A stretch of DNA of 64,000 bases from ECT2AJA-110-A sp035399845 (lineage in GTDB: Bacteria > Planctomycetota > Phycisphaerae > UBA1845 > UTPLA1). Below the pieces are notes generated by a model that saw nothing but the letters and a program-made list of their open reading frames with translations, had not been told where the DNA came from and made no database searches. The position numbers and the translations under genes are program-made. Where the stretch lies: contig DAOPJV010000011.1 in the NCBI GenBank assembly GCA_035399845.1, positions 62,001 through 126,000 on the forward strand, given 5' to 3'. Below are positions 16,545 to 25,901 of the stretch, piece after piece; within the stretch, counting starts at the first letter, position 1, and the number at the start of each line of letters is the position of its first letter.

Positions 16545-17409
16545 TCAGAGTCTCGTCATCGGCCTGCTGAACAGGGAGCGTGCAGATCGTCCGGCCCGAC
16601 GCGAACTTCACATAGCCCCAGTGCTGCGGTCGATGCATGTCGATGACGCCCTGCGGCGACCAGACCCAGTTGTCCTCCTTGACGCCGGACACACGCTGGT
16701 ACTTGCCATCGATGATCTCATGCCGCCACTCGACGCGCGAAAAGTTGAGGCGCCACGTGTCCCCCGGCTTCGGCGGCGCGTCGCAGCCCGCCGCCTCCTT
16801 CAGCGATCGCCATGGCAATGCAAACTCGACACTCCAGCCCTGATCCTCGTCCGTCGGATCGTTCAGCGTTCCGTTCACGCGCACGGCCTTCTTCAGGCCT
16901 CGCATGTCCCAGTCATGCAGCGCCGGTCCGTCGCGCAGATACGTGCGAACAAGAAACAGATCGAAAATCGTCTCAAGCGCGTTCATCTCGATTTCGTAGT
17001 ACTCGGCCTCGTCGCCGTTGGGATCGATGAAGATCTCGAAGTCATTGTCGTTGAATACGATGTCGTCGTGGTTCCGAAGCGTCGCCCAGACGTGCGGCTC
17101 CTCGAGCTCGGCGCCGATGTAGAGATACGTGTCATCCCACAGCATCTTCATGCGCGTGCGATAGCGCGGTGTCGGGCTGTCGAATCCCTCGATATCGGCG
17201 AAGTCCTCCGACCACGCCGCCGCCGACCAACTGGGGTCATCCAGTGAACCATCGATGCTGACGGGCCCCGCCGCCCGAACACACGTATAGTCCCGCGGCA
17301 GTTGAACGTCGCCCTTCGTCGTCCGGACAACGACGCGCCCGTCGTTCTGACAACCCGCGCTGATCGCCACAACCCCGAGGAGCCCGACGCCGAAGAAACC
17401 GATTCGCAT
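16531..17409 (-). CDS. CBM9-like carbohydrate-binding lipoprotein
   Basis: 292 aa. The signal peptide ends in a lipobox (VVAISAGC, Cys about 20). The mature protein is a CBM9-type module: GPVSIDGSLDDPSWSAAAW start, LWDDTYLYIGAELEEPHVWA, a VFNDNDFEIFIDPNGDEAEY calcium/sugar-site region and a Trp-rich end (VEWRHEIIDGKYQRV, WVWSPQGVIDMHRP). Such lipoproteins bind sugars at the cell surface. ATG 17409 has AAGGA at 9 nt. It lies 37 bp downstream of the GH130 gene and overlaps the symporter gene, pointing to co-expression for capture and uptake of an oligosaccharide. Confidence 0.88.
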   Translation of the reverse strand: MRIGFFGVGLLGVVAISAGCQNDGRVVVRTTKGDVQLPRDYTCVRAAGPVSIDGSLDDPSWSAAAWSEDFADIEGFDSPTPRYRTRMKMLWDDTYLYIGAELEEPHVWATLRNHDDIVFNDNDFEIFIDPNGDEAEYYEIEMNALETIFDLFLVRTYLRDGPALHDWDMRGLKKAVRVNGTLNDPTDEDQGWSVEFALPWRSLKEAAGCDAPPKPGDTWRLNFSRVEWRHEIIDGKYQRVSGVKEDNWVWSPQGVIDMHRPQHWGYVKFASGRTICTLPVQQADDETLNARD

Positions 17410-17446
17410 CGCTTCAGTCCTTTCTCAATGACGCGCCCGTTCGCAC

Positions 17447-18403
17447 CTACTCGCGACACGCCGCCAGCAGTTCGCCGATCGTCGCCGTCGCCACACCCAC
17501 GACCGTGTCCGCCGCGCCGTAATAGAGCCGCGCGACGCTTTCCGGCCCGGCAACGCCATCGGCGCCAACGCCGTCGACGATCATGCCGCTCGGAAAGACA
17601 ACGTTCGGCACCTGGCCGACGTGCTCGTACAGCTCGCGCGGCTCAAGGATGTTGTTCCGCCCCCGCGCGATCACCTTCGTCGGATCGCTGGCGTCCAGCA
17701 GCGCCACGCCCGCCTGATAAATCCCCGCGTTCAGATGCGTTGCGACACCGTGGTAGACGTGCAGCCAGCCGTCACGCGTCTTCACGGGCGGTGGTCCCGA
17801 TCCGATCAGCTCGTCCCAGTAATGCCAGCGGCCCTTCATGACGCTTCCGATCGTCTCCCATCGAATCAGATCGTCAGACATGGCGAGCGTGATTTCCGAC
17901 CCTGTCGTCACGCCGCTGTCCAGCGCCACGCGGTTCGGCCGTTCCAGCCGCGCGAACCGACCGTCGATCTTCTCGGGAAAGAGCACGCCGTTGCGAACGT
18001 CGTCATCCCTGCCGAACGACACGAGCTCGAATGAGGAGAAATCCGCCGTCTTCGCGACGCCGAGCCGACAGCCCCCTTCGCAGTCCGCCGCGAACACGAT
18101 GTAAATCCACTCGCCGATCGCCGTCAGGCGCGGATCGTAGATGTGGTGGATCGTCGCGCCGACGTCATCGAGACCGGCGATGTCGACAATGGACGGACGC
18201 ACGGAGAATCGCTCGCCGTCATCGCTTTCCGCGATCATGAGAAGCGTCTCGCGACCGCGAGTCTGAACGCGCAGCAGCAGGATGTATCTGCCACGCCAGT
18301 AGATGGCGCCGGGATTGAATACGGAACTCACATCACGAACGCGCGGCGCGACGTCGGGGATGTCGTTGCGCGTCAGAATCGGATTGGCGGATGATCGCTT
18401 CAA
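17447..18403 (-). CDS. Glycoside hydrolase/phosphorylase family 130 (mannoside-type)
   Basis: 318 aa five-bladed beta-propeller enzyme. NPILTRNDIP at the N-terminus, VFNPGAIYWRGRYILLLRVQ, a YDPRLTAIG motif (catalytic-type Asp) and KGRWHYWDELIGSGPPPV followed by GWLHVYHGV are characteristic of GH130, whose members phosphorolyse or hydrolyse beta-mannosides including mannosyl-GlcNAc. Family position and reaction cannot be fixed by eye. A TTG codon at 18403 is the only start that keeps the family N-terminus; its ribosome site is weak. Gap to the upstream ClC gene is only 36 bp. Confidence 0.88.
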   Translation of the reverse strand: MKRSSANPILTRNDIPDVAPRVRDVSSVFNPGAIYWRGRYILLLRVQTRGRETLLMIAESDDGERFSVRPSIVDIAGLDDVGATIHHIYDPRLTAIGEWIYIVFAADCEGGCRLGVAKTADFSSFELVSFGRDDDVRNGVLFPEKIDGRFARLERPNRVALDSGVTTGSEITLAMSDDLIRWETIGSVMKGRWHYWDELIGSGPPPVKTRDGWLHVYHGVATHLNAGIYQAGVALLDASDPTKVIARGRNNILEPRELYEHVGQVPNVVFPSGMIVDGVGADGVAGPESVARLYYGAADTVVGVATATIGELLAACRE

Positions 18404-18439
18404 GATGGCGAGTGTAATCGAAGCCCGGCGCGTCGCGAA

Positions 18440-20602
18440 TCACGCGCCGGCGTCGGCGTTCTCAGCGGGCGGAACCGCATCGTTCCAGACGATCGCCAGA
18501 AGTCGCTGGCCGGACCGCAGCGGACGATCGATGTCCGGCGGGCACTGCACACTGCCGTCCGGCTGTTCGATGGCGATCACCTGCGCGTTGTACTGCCGGC
18601 GGAAATCGGCGTCACGCAGCGACTTGCCCAGCGCGTCCATCGGCACGATCAGCCGCTGGATCATGTCGCGACTCGTCGGCGTCACGCCCATGACGAGATT
18701 GTGAAGCTGGCCCTCCTGCTCGATCGCCGTCAGGCCGGCGTGTTCCTCCAGCATCGCCTGCTGCGTCTCGGCCATCGCCTCCCGAATCGCCTCGAACACG
18801 CGTTCGCGGCTGAGCATGCCGATCCACTTGTGCCGCCGATCGTGTGAAAGAACAGGCAGCACCTGGTGATCGCTGCGACGGAAGAGATCGAGGGCAAGAT
18901 AGACTTCCGTCTCCTCGTCCACCGTCTGCAGATCGACGGTCATCATGTCCGCCGCGATCACGAAGTTCGCCAGCGCCGGATCTTCCATGAACGAGCGAAT
19001 GTCCGGAACCGATACGACACCGAGCAGGTCGTCTCCCTTCGCGACGGCAAAGACGGGGCGCGTTCCGGGACGGATGCGCTCGACCATTTCCGGCAGCGTC
19101 GTCTCCGGCGCCACGGTATCTTCCCACTTCGGCTCCATCAGGTCGCGCACGCGCCACGACTCGAGCAGATGGACAATGGCGTCGCCCGCGTGCGCCGGGG
19201 ATTCGGCGTGCGTGCGCACCTGCTCGTGATTCAGACCCCAGCGACGGCCGAGCACGTACGACGTCATGCACACGAGCATCAGCGGAACGATCAATCCGTA
19301 ACTGCCCGTCATCTCCATGACCATGACGATCGCGGCGAGCGGCGTGCGCATTGTGACCGCCAGAACGCCGCCCATGCCGACGGGAATCAGCGCCTTGCGA
19401 AGGTCGTCGCCAAAGACGCCCGGGAAACTGGCGTCGACGATCGCGCCGAGGAATGCCCCGATCGCCCCGCCGATGAACACGCTCGGGCCCAGGACGCCAC
19501 CCGCCGAACCGCTCCCGACTGTCAGCGCCGTCGCGATGCACTTCGCCACAACGACCGCCAGGAAGAGCCCGGCCAGTGTGCTGAGACCGATGTCGCTGAG
19601 CGAAACGATCGCGCCGCCCTCCTGCTGGAACTGGCCGTCAATCGCGCTTTGGATAAACGTGTATTGTCCGTCCATCACCTGCGGCAGCGCGCAGGCGATC
19701 AATCCCGTCAGGAGTCCGCCGATCCCCGGCAGCATCCATCGCGGAATCGGCGACTTCGGTACGATCCGATGTTCGACGGTCTTCAGCGACACGCTGAAAA
19801 TGACGGCGCCCAGACTGCACAGCGCCGCGAGGACGAGGTACGGAATGAGCTCCTTCGCCGACGAGAACGCCAGCTTGTCCGTGTCTCGGAGCAACGTGCC
19901 GACGCCGACCTTGTCGAAGCCGTCGTTGATGGACACGAACACGGTATAGCCGATGACCGAGGCGACAAACGAAGGCACGATCGCGCCGCCTTCGAATTCC
20001 TCTTCGCTGTAGAGCAGGCTCGTCGCAAACAGGGCGCCGCCAAGCGGACACTGGAAGATCGCGCCAACACCCGCCGCACAACCCGCGATGAGCAGGACCC
20101 GCCGTTCCTGGGGCGTCGCCCGGAAGACGCGCCCCACGGCCGAGCCCAGCGCCGCGCCCAGCGCCGCAATAGGTCCTTCAGGCCCGGCGGAACCACCGGA
20201 GGAAATGACGCCGACGGCCGCGACACCTTTGATCACTGGCGCCTTGAGCGGCAGATCCCCCATCTGGCGATGAAACGCCCGCGTCAGCGCGTCGGTCCCG
20301 TGAATTCCGAGGCTGTGAATGCAGAACAACCGGATGATGACGCCGGACAGCAGACAACCCGCCATCGGCAGGACAATCAGTCGCCAGTCGAAATGAAACG
20401 CCGGCGCGGCGGCGCCCGCCAGCGCCGTGATTCGCCCAACGAGGGCGTGCGTGCCTTTGTGAAGCCCCCACTCCAGCGCCGCCGCCGCACAGCCGCCAAG
20501 CACACCGACGATGACGCCGAGCCCGAACAGGCGGCTCCAGCGCGCGGCGGGCCGGGGCATCCGATCGAGCACGTCCTGAATAGTCTTGGCAACGCGGGGC
20601 AA
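18440..20602 (-). CDS. ClC-family chloride channel/antiporter with CBS pair and RCK_C-like C-terminus
   Basis: 720 aa. The membrane part (residues about 25-440) shows ClC motifs: SSGGSAGPEGPIAALGAALG with the gating glutamate (usual GxEGP), LLYSEEEFEG, and GSGSAGGVLGPSVFIGGAIG. The gating Glu and an acidic residue near the internal proton-glutamate site suggest a Cl-/H+ exchanger. Two CBS domains follow (about 470-525 and 535-600), then a TrkA-C/RCK-C-like segment (MDALGKSLRDADFRRQYNAQ, VIAIEQPDG), which in K+ channels binds cyclic dinucleotides or nucleotides. The TTG start at 20602 is supported by GGAG seven nt upstream. First gene of the packed minus-strand run. Confidence 0.92.
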   Translation of the reverse strand: MPRVAKTIQDVLDRMPRPAARWSRLFGLGVIVGVLGGCAAAALEWGLHKGTHALVGRITALAGAAAPAFHFDWRLIVLPMAGCLLSGVIIRLFCIHSLGIHGTDALTRAFHRQMGDLPLKAPVIKGVAAVGVISSGGSAGPEGPIAALGAALGSAVGRVFRATPQERRVLLIAGCAAGVGAIFQCPLGGALFATSLLYSEEEFEGGAIVPSFVASVIGYTVFVSINDGFDKVGVGTLLRDTDKLAFSSAKELIPYLVLAALCSLGAVIFSVSLKTVEHRIVPKSPIPRWMLPGIGGLLTGLIACALPQVMDGQYTFIQSAIDGQFQQEGGAIVSLSDIGLSTLAGLFLAVVVAKCIATALTVGSGSAGGVLGPSVFIGGAIGAFLGAIVDASFPGVFGDDLRKALIPVGMGGVLAVTMRTPLAAIVMVMEMTGSYGLIVPLMLVCMTSYVLGRRWGLNHEQVRTHAESPAHAGDAIVHLLESWRVRDLMEPKWEDTVAPETTLPEMVERIRPGTRPVFAVAKGDDLLGVVSVPDIRSFMEDPALANFVIAADMMTVDLQTVDEETEVYLALDLFRRSDHQVLPVLSHDRRHKWIGMLSRERVFEAIREAMAETQQAMLEEHAGLTAIEQEGQLHNLVMGVTPTSRDMIQRLIVPMDALGKSLRDADFRRQYNAQVIAIEQPDGSVQCPPDIDRPLRSGQRLLAIVWNDAVPPAENADAGA

Positions 20603-20700
20603 TCGCTTCTCCGTCTGGGATTGAAGCGAACATCTTAATGCCCTCGCCGCGAATTGTTGACCGCCCCGGCCGTTGGAAATACGTCGTCGTTACATGAAAA

Positions 20701-20730
20701 AAACGGCCGATCCTGACGGATCGGCCGTTT
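20701..20730 (-). terminator. Intrinsic terminator of the minus-strand PEP-CTERM gene
   Basis: Perfect 13-bp stem AAACGGCCGATCC / GGATCGGCCGTTT with loop TGAC. On the minus strand it is followed by TTTTCATGTAACG, so it ends transcription of 20801-21514 before the ClC operon. Confidence 0.88.
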
Positions 20731-20800
20731 CAGTCTGCAAATTTCAGTGGATTCGACGCCCTCGACCCGTTCGTCAGGCCTCCGGCGCCGAAGCGGCGAT

Positions 20801-21514
20801 TCAGCGTCGCCGTCGGGCGATCATCGCGCCGAGACCAACGAGCATGAGCGACACGCTGGCGGGCTCGGGGATCAGTTCCGCCGTGAACAGGAAGTCATCG
20901 GCGGCGCCGGGATGCGCCTCGTTGTCGAAGCCGACCCAGCCCCAGCCGGAGATGCCGGCGAAGCCGCGATGACCCAGATCGTTGTTCTCGTCGCCGAACC
21001 GGAAGCTGTAGGTTCCGTCGCGAACGTCAAAGAGCGTCGTCGGGTTGTTGAAGTCCGGATGACCGGCGTCAAGCGGCGTGATGGAACCGAAGTTCTGCTT
21101 ATTGGCGCCGGCGATCACGATGAGATCGTCGTCACCACCCACCAGGCCGACTCCCACGTTGTAAAGGAAGTCGAGCTGATAAAGACCGAGATAGCTGTCA
21201 TTCGCGTAGTTCGCGCCCGTGTCGCGGCCACCGTAGGCGACGCCGGAAATGGCGATCGTGCCGGCGTTGTCGTCGTAAACCAGCGTCACATTCGACATCG
21301 CGTGGTCGAAGTTGAGCGTGAAGACGTCGTTGCCCGGCGAGACGTCATACAGCTCGTCCAGTCGCATGCCGTACGGCGGCGGATTCACGTCGCCGTCCGG
21401 ATGGTTGTGAAGCTGATACGTTCCCGGCGCAATCGTCGCCGCCGAAGCGATCGACGAAGCGAACATCACTGCGATGGCGATGGCCACCCTTCCAAATCCG
21501 ACCCTGCAAGTCAT
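20801..21514 (-). CDS. PEP-CTERM sorting-domain exported protein
   Basis: 237 aa. Signal peptide RVAIAIAVMFASSIASA, a beta-rich acidic ectodomain, and a C-terminal PEP-CTERM tail (LIPEPASVSLMLVGLGAMIA then RRRR): Pro-Glu-Pro, hydrophobic helix, basic end, recognised by exosortase in other bacteria. No exosortase is in this window. Two ATGs lie near the start; the one at 21514 has AAGGAG at 8 nt while the ATG at 21520 would be only two nt from it, so 21514 is preferred. Divergent from another PEP-CTERM gene at 22184. Confidence 0.9.
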   Translation of the reverse strand: MTCRVGFGRVAIAIAVMFASSIASAATIAPGTYQLHNHPDGDVNPPPYGMRLDELYDVSPGNDVFTLNFDHAMSNVTLVYDDNAGTIAISGVAYGGRDTGANYANDSYLGLYQLDFLYNVGVGLVGGDDDLIVIAGANKQNFGSITPLDAGHPDFNNPTTLFDVRDGTYSFRFGDENNDLGHRGFAGISGWGWVGFDNEAHPGAADDFLFTAELIPEPASVSLMLVGLGAMIARRRR

Positions 21515-22183
21515 ATGCATGGCTCCTTGTGCACTGACGCACTGCGAGTGTGCAAATCGCGTCGCGACAGATACAGGCTGTCCCACGGCGTATTTTGATT
21601 TCCCCCGGCGACCACGTGGCCGCTCCCCCATAGCGTGCACACTGAGAATAGCCGACGCCACGCATCCACCACAACCATGACGTTTCGTAAAAACCACATT
21701 ATCGGAGCACTTTTGCACAATACGGGGCGCCCTCAACGTCGAACGCCGGACCGCTGAGGATTCACGCGGCCCGATCCGCCGTCGATCCGAGCCATTCGCG
21801 GCGCGCCGATGCCGCCGATCGCGCCGCCCACCGATTCCGCCCATCCAACCTGACTGTCGGACTCAACCTCCTGTTCAATTGGGACTTATGCATCCGCCTC
21901 ATTGACGCCCGTCGATGGCGTCCGCGGGCATGGACCGGATGTACGTAGGATTATCAATGCGAACGGTGAAAAATATTGACAACCCGTCGAGAATTCGTCA
22001 CGCTGAAAGGCGCCAAGGGGGATCGAGATCTGAACTTCCGACAAAGGCGCGGCGCTGCGAACCGTCCTCTCCCAACAGGACGCACAGCGCGGCGATCTCG
22101 TCTCCACCCAGGGTTCCGGGCGTGCCATTTTCCATTCGTGCAGGTCTGGCCGTGCATCGGCCCCATGCAAAGGAGTTCAGGAA
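21515..22183. other. Divergent intergenic region between two PEP-CTERM genes
   Basis: 669 bp without a credible gene; the ORFs here have no ribosome sites or protein-like composition. It must hold promoters for both flanking genes. A TTGACA at 21976 lacks a matching -10 at 16-18 nt, so I do not assign a promoter. No repeats of the families found at 29-42 kb are present. Confidence 0.6.
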
Positions 22184-22921
22184 ATGAAGCGTTCTTTCGG
22201 TATCACAGCGGCGCTCGCGGCAATGTGCATCGTGTCATCGATCGCCACGTCAGCCAACGCCCAGAACATCGGCGACAGTGTCACACTCGAATTCCAGGCG
22301 GACAACGCCAACGGCTTCGATACGTTCCCCAGCGCCCGCCAGTACCCCGTTCTCGATCCGACGGTCAATCTCACAGTCGGCGCCGTCTCGGGTTCCTTCA
22401 CGGCGCTGAGCGTCGGCGACCTGCAGGTTGTCGATTCCGCCGGAACCGGCGGCTTCCCGTTTGATGACAACTTCGCCAGCGCCGGCGGCTCCTGGACGCT
22501 CAACGATCCGAACTTCGACGTGAACGACGGTCTCGGCGAAGGCCTGCGAACCAGCTTCAACTTCTCATCCGACGCCGAATTCGCGAACCTCATCACGTCG
22601 AATATCCTGACGGATCTCATCGGTCTCAGCTTCGTCGCCGGTGACTTCGGCGACAATCCGAGCTTCCCGATCGACAATTTCACCTGGGAAATCCGATACA
22701 ACCCGGGTCTGGCTGCGCCGAGCGAACTGCTCGACGTGGACTTCACGGACATCGCCTTCTCGGCCGGTTCGTTGTCGAACCTCGTGAAGATCACGATCCA
22801 CGGGACCGTCGCGAGCAACGACATCACGACGCCCGGCTCGTCGCTCTCGATCCCCGAGCCGACCACGCTCTCCCTCGTCGCCTTCGGCGGCCTGCTCGTC
22901 CTTCGACGACGACGCGCCTGA
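22184..22921 (+). CDS. PEP-CTERM sorting-domain exported protein
   Basis: 245 aa. Signal peptide SFGITAALAAMCIVSSIATS ending at ANAQ, a beta-rich Asp/Gly/Ser ectodomain with no recognised enzymatic motif, and the C-terminal tail IPEPTTLSLVAFGGLLVL followed by RRRRA, which is the PEP-CTERM pattern (motif, helix, basic end). ATG 22184 follows AAGGAG at 8 nt. It is transcribed away from the other PEP-CTERM gene; two hairpins downstream (22956-22981 and about 23013-23035) may end the transcript. Confidence 0.9.
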   Translation: MKRSFGITAALAAMCIVSSIATSANAQNIGDSVTLEFQADNANGFDTFPSARQYPVLDPTVNLTVGAVSGSFTALSVGDLQVVDSAGTGGFPFDDNFASAGGSWTLNDPNFDVNDGLGEGLRTSFNFSSDAEFANLITSNILTDLIGLSFVAGDFGDNPSFPIDNFTWEIRYNPGLAAPSELLDVDFTDIAFSAGSLSNLVKITIHGTVASNDITTPGSSLSIPEPTTLSLVAFGGLLVLRRRRA

Positions 22922-22955
22922 AGCTGGATTTCGCCGGGTTGACCGAACATCGCAG

Positions 22956-22981
22956 GCGCGCCACGCCCATGCGTGGCGCGC
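22956..22981 (+). terminator. Possible terminator hairpin after the PEP-CTERM gene
   Basis: 11-bp stem GCGCGCCACGC / GCGTGGCGCGC, loop CCAT, 35 bp after the stop. Only TT follows, so termination strength is uncertain. A second weaker hairpin (ACGTGGC / GCCACGT) lies at about 23014-23033 and is followed by TTTGTGT. Confidence 0.5.
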
Positions 22982-23252
22982 TTCGACCCTGCGAGTCGGT
23001 GACACGATTCCACACGTGGCGTGACATGCCACGTTTGTGTCGACGTCCGACGCCCGTAGAATACGTCTGGCGGCCAAGGGAGTGACAAACAACGCATCAT
23101 GCCATGGTCAAACCGGCCATACGACTCCGCATCGGCGCGAACGTCGCGCTGCGGGCGCCGCGCCGTCGCATTCTCTCGATCACGGCGCCACTCGGGTCCA
23201 ACCACCCTCGGAACACAGGCTTTCCCCTCGATCCACGGAGGCATCGATCAAT

Positions 23253-25823
23253 ATGTCCGCGCACCCTCTCCATAAAGTCGCCCTGCTGGCGACGCTGACT
23301 GTCTGCTGCATTTTCTCGCCACGCCTCTCAACGGCCGCCGAAGTTCTCGTCGTCGTTGAAGGTCGCGTCGCACAGAACACCTTCGAAGAATTTCCGTTCG
23401 CCGGCACGCCCCTCGGCGCCCGCGTCGTCTTCTCGTGCCTGGCCGACTCCGAATCCGGATTCGAATTCAGCCCCGGCGTGACGTTCGGCATCCAGATCAC
23501 GGGCATGAAGATGACCGTCGGAGATGGTCTCGGCGGCCAGAACGTCCTGACCGCCGGCGGCGTGCGAAGCATGTCCTTCATCACGTCGGCCATCACGTCC
23601 GCCCTGCCGCCCCAGGATCAGATGGAATTCGATCCGATCACGCTCTCCATCGGCTCGCTCGGCTTCTCACAGACGCTCAAGCTTCATGACGCCGACAACG
23701 CCTCCTGGCCGTCGGCCGACCTCGCGGACCTCAACGCCTGCGGCATCCCCGCGGCCAATTTCGAAAACTACGCCGGCGGCGATCGCAAGCACTGGTACAT
23801 CACGGGCCAGACGATCCTCGGCGTCATCAACATCGAACTCGTCAGCGTTCGCCAGTTCGCCATGTCGGCCGGCGACGGTGACATGAACCAGGACGGCGCC
23901 GTCGACGGCGACGACGTCCAGCCGTTCGCGACCGCCGTGCTGGGCCAGTCGACGGACGCCGACGACGTCTGCCACGGCGACTTCAGCCTCAACGGCGTCG
24001 TCGATCCCGCGGACATTCCCGGCATGGTCAACGTGCTGCTCACGGGCGTCGCGCCCTCGCCGATTCCGCCCTCCGGCGGCGCCTGCTGCTACTATGACGG
24101 CGCGTTCATTCCACGCTGCCAGACTGTGGCCTCCAGCGAAGCCTGCGAGGCGCTCGTCGGCTTCAACCATCAGTTCACGTTCGGCGCCACCTGCGGCGAA
24201 CTCGATCCGCCCTGCCTCGGCGGTTCCTGCTGCTACCTCGACGGAACCTGCGAGACGTTCGGCGCGCCGACCTCGCTCGATCCGGCGAACGACTGCGCCA
24301 ACAACAACGGCTTCTTCTTTGAAGGCGGCGTCTGCGAACCGAACACCTGCTTCTCGGCGCCGACGGCCTGCTGCCTCAACGATCAGTTCGGACAGCCCAA
24401 CGGCGAGTGCATCGTGATCCATCCCGACGACTGCCTCGCCATGAATGGCACGCCCAACGGTCAGGGCGGCGTCCCCTGCGATCCGAATCCCTGCCGCGTC
24501 GCCTGCTGCATCGGCGGCGGCCAGTGCGTCGAGATCACGGAAAACGACTGCCTCGCGCAGGGCGGAACCTATGACTTCGGTCAGTTCTCCTGCGAGTTCT
24601 TCGCCTGCCCACCGGCCAACGATGACTGCGCCAACCCCACGCCCGTCACGGAGGGAAGCTACCTCTTCACGCTCAGTGGCGCGACGACGGATGGCGACGA
24701 ACTGCCGCAGTTCTTCGACGGCTGCTGGCAGGGCCTCGCCGAGGAGAACTTCATCGATAACGATGTCTGGTTCACCTACACCGCGTCCTGCACGGGCGTC
24801 GTGCAGATCGACACCTGCGGCAGCTACGACCTCGGCGACAGCTCGAACACGACGATCGGCGTCTACGACGACTGCGTGACCTGCCCGCCGAGCAGCGAGA
24901 CGAATCTGATCGTCTGCAACAACGCCGAAATGCCCGCCCCCGTCCAGCTCTGCTTCGGCAACGGTGGCGCGGGACAGGACGCCGCGATTCGCTTCGACGC
25001 CATCGCCGGTCTCTGCTACAAGATCCGCGTCGGTACGGAGAACGGCACGCCCTCCGGCGTCGGCGTTCTCAACATCGTCTGCGGCGGCGCCTGCTGCCCG
25101 CCCGACGGCGGTCTGTGCACCATCGAAACCCAGGACTACTGCGAACAGGTCATCGGCGGCCACTACGGCGGCGACGGCACGGACTGCGACTTCAACGTCT
25201 GCCCCGGCGCCTGCTGCTATACCGACGGTGAAACGCGCGTCTGCGAAATCGTCGCCGGCGTCAACACGTGCCTCATCGACTACCAGGGAACATGGCTCGG
25301 CGACGCGTCGACCTGTGAACCCGGCGCGTGCGGCGGCGCCTGCTGCGTCCCCGAGATTCCCGACTGCGTCGTGACGACGGCGGACGACTGCGCCAGCCAG
25401 GGCGGCAGTTATCTGGGCGACGGCATCGCCTGCACCTACACTCCCCTGGGAGTCAGCACCTGCGCCACTGGCGCCTGCTGCGACGGTGTCACATGCGTCA
25501 ATGAGGTCCGCGGCACATGCGCCCACGATTTCTTCCCGGGCGAGGACTGCGCCACCTATGTCTGTCTCGACGCGCGCCCCGGCGTGTGCTGCGACGGCGT
25601 CAGCTGCCAGAACACGCTTTACGGCGAGTGCAACGGACCCGATACCGTGTTCTACTTCGACGTCAGCTGCGAGACATTCACCTGCCCCGACGCCCGCGTC
25701 GGCGCCTGCTGTCTGCCGAACCTGACGTGTGTCGAACTCAACGTGCCGGATTGCGAAGCCATGTCGGGCGTCTATCAGGGCGAATTCACGATGTGCGCCG
25801 GAACTGACTGTTCCAATCCGTAA
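23253..25823 (+). CDS. Secreted protein with dockerin-like segment and ten Cys-Cys repeat modules
   Basis: 856 aa. Signal peptide HKVALLATLTVCCIFSPRLS, a beta-rich N-terminal domain (residues about 25-200), then a dockerin-like pair of calcium-loop motifs (GDGDMNQDGAVDGDDV and GDFSLNGVVDPADI). From residue about 277 to 820 a module recurs ten times: a [G/A/V]-x-CC pair, then further single Cys about 10, 17 and 35-45 residues on (GACCYYDG, GSCCYLDG, TACCLND, VACCIGGG, GACCPPDG, GACCYTDG, GACCVPE, GACCDGV, GVCCDGV, GACCLPN). Between modules four and five sits a beta-sandwich (NDDCANPTPVTEG ... DVWFTYTASCTG) like bacterial pre-peptidase C-terminal domains. Cell-surface or matrix role is inferred. 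ATG 23253 follows GGAGG at 10 nt; the longer upstream frame is not protein-like. Confidence 0.85.
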   Translation: MSAHPLHKVALLATLTVCCIFSPRLSTAAEVLVVVEGRVAQNTFEEFPFAGTPLGARVVFSCLADSESGFEFSPGVTFGIQITGMKMTVGDGLGGQNVLTAGGVRSMSFITSAITSALPPQDQMEFDPITLSIGSLGFSQTLKLHDADNASWPSADLADLNACGIPAANFENYAGGDRKHWYITGQTILGVINIELVSVRQFAMSAGDGDMNQDGAVDGDDVQPFATAVLGQSTDADDVCHGDFSLNGVVDPADIPGMVNVLLTGVAPSPIPPSGGACCYYDGAFIPRCQTVASSEACEALVGFNHQFTFGATCGELDPPCLGGSCCYLDGTCETFGAPTSLDPANDCANNNGFFFEGGVCEPNTCFSAPTACCLNDQFGQPNGECIVIHPDDCLAMNGTPNGQGGVPCDPNPCRVACCIGGGQCVEITENDCLAQGGTYDFGQFSCEFFACPPANDDCANPTPVTEGSYLFTLSGATTDGDELPQFFDGCWQGLAEENFIDNDVWFTYTASCTGVVQIDTCGSYDLGDSSNTTIGVYDDCVTCPPSSETNLIVCNNAEMPAPVQLCFGNGGAGQDAAIRFDAIAGLCYKIRVGTENGTPSGVGVLNIVCGGACCPPDGGLCTIETQDYCEQVIGGHYGGDGTDCDFNVCPGACCYTDGETRVCEIVAGVNTCLIDYQGTWLGDASTCEPGACGGACCVPEIPDCVVTTADDCASQGGSYLGDGIACTYTPLGVSTCATGACCDGVTCVNEVRGTCAHDFFPGEDCATYVCLDARPGVCCDGVSCQNTLYGECNGPDTVFYFDVSCETFTCPDARVGACCLPNLTCVELNVPDCEAMSGVYQGEFTMCAGTDCSNP

Positions 25824-25859
25824 GCCGGCGCCGAGGACAATTCAATTGCGAGCCACTAC

Positions 25860-25888
25860 GGCGCCGGTCCCCGATCCGGACCGGCGCC
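25860..25888. other. Intergenic stem-loop upstream of the zinc-ribbon gene
   Basis: 11-bp stem GGCGCCGGTCC / GGACCGGCGCC, loop CCGATCC, between the Cys-rich protein gene and 25902. No T run follows; it could attenuate or protect the mRNA rather than terminate. Confidence 0.45.
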
Positions 25889-25901
25889 AGGTTGTGACGC
25901 C

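Noticed and set aside
21976..21981. TTGACA as a -35 element for the PEP-CTERM gene at 22184
   Set aside because: No acceptable -10 at 15-19 nt, and it lies about 200 bp from the start codon.
23667..25526. 619-codon open frame antisense to the Cys-rich protein
   Set aside because: Composition is almost only Ala/Gly/Val/Asp/Arg, no ribosome site, and the plus strand has a signal peptide, repeats and family motifs. High GC makes long antisense frames common (likewise 4594-6015, 6127-8034, 18866-20638 and 59174-60901).
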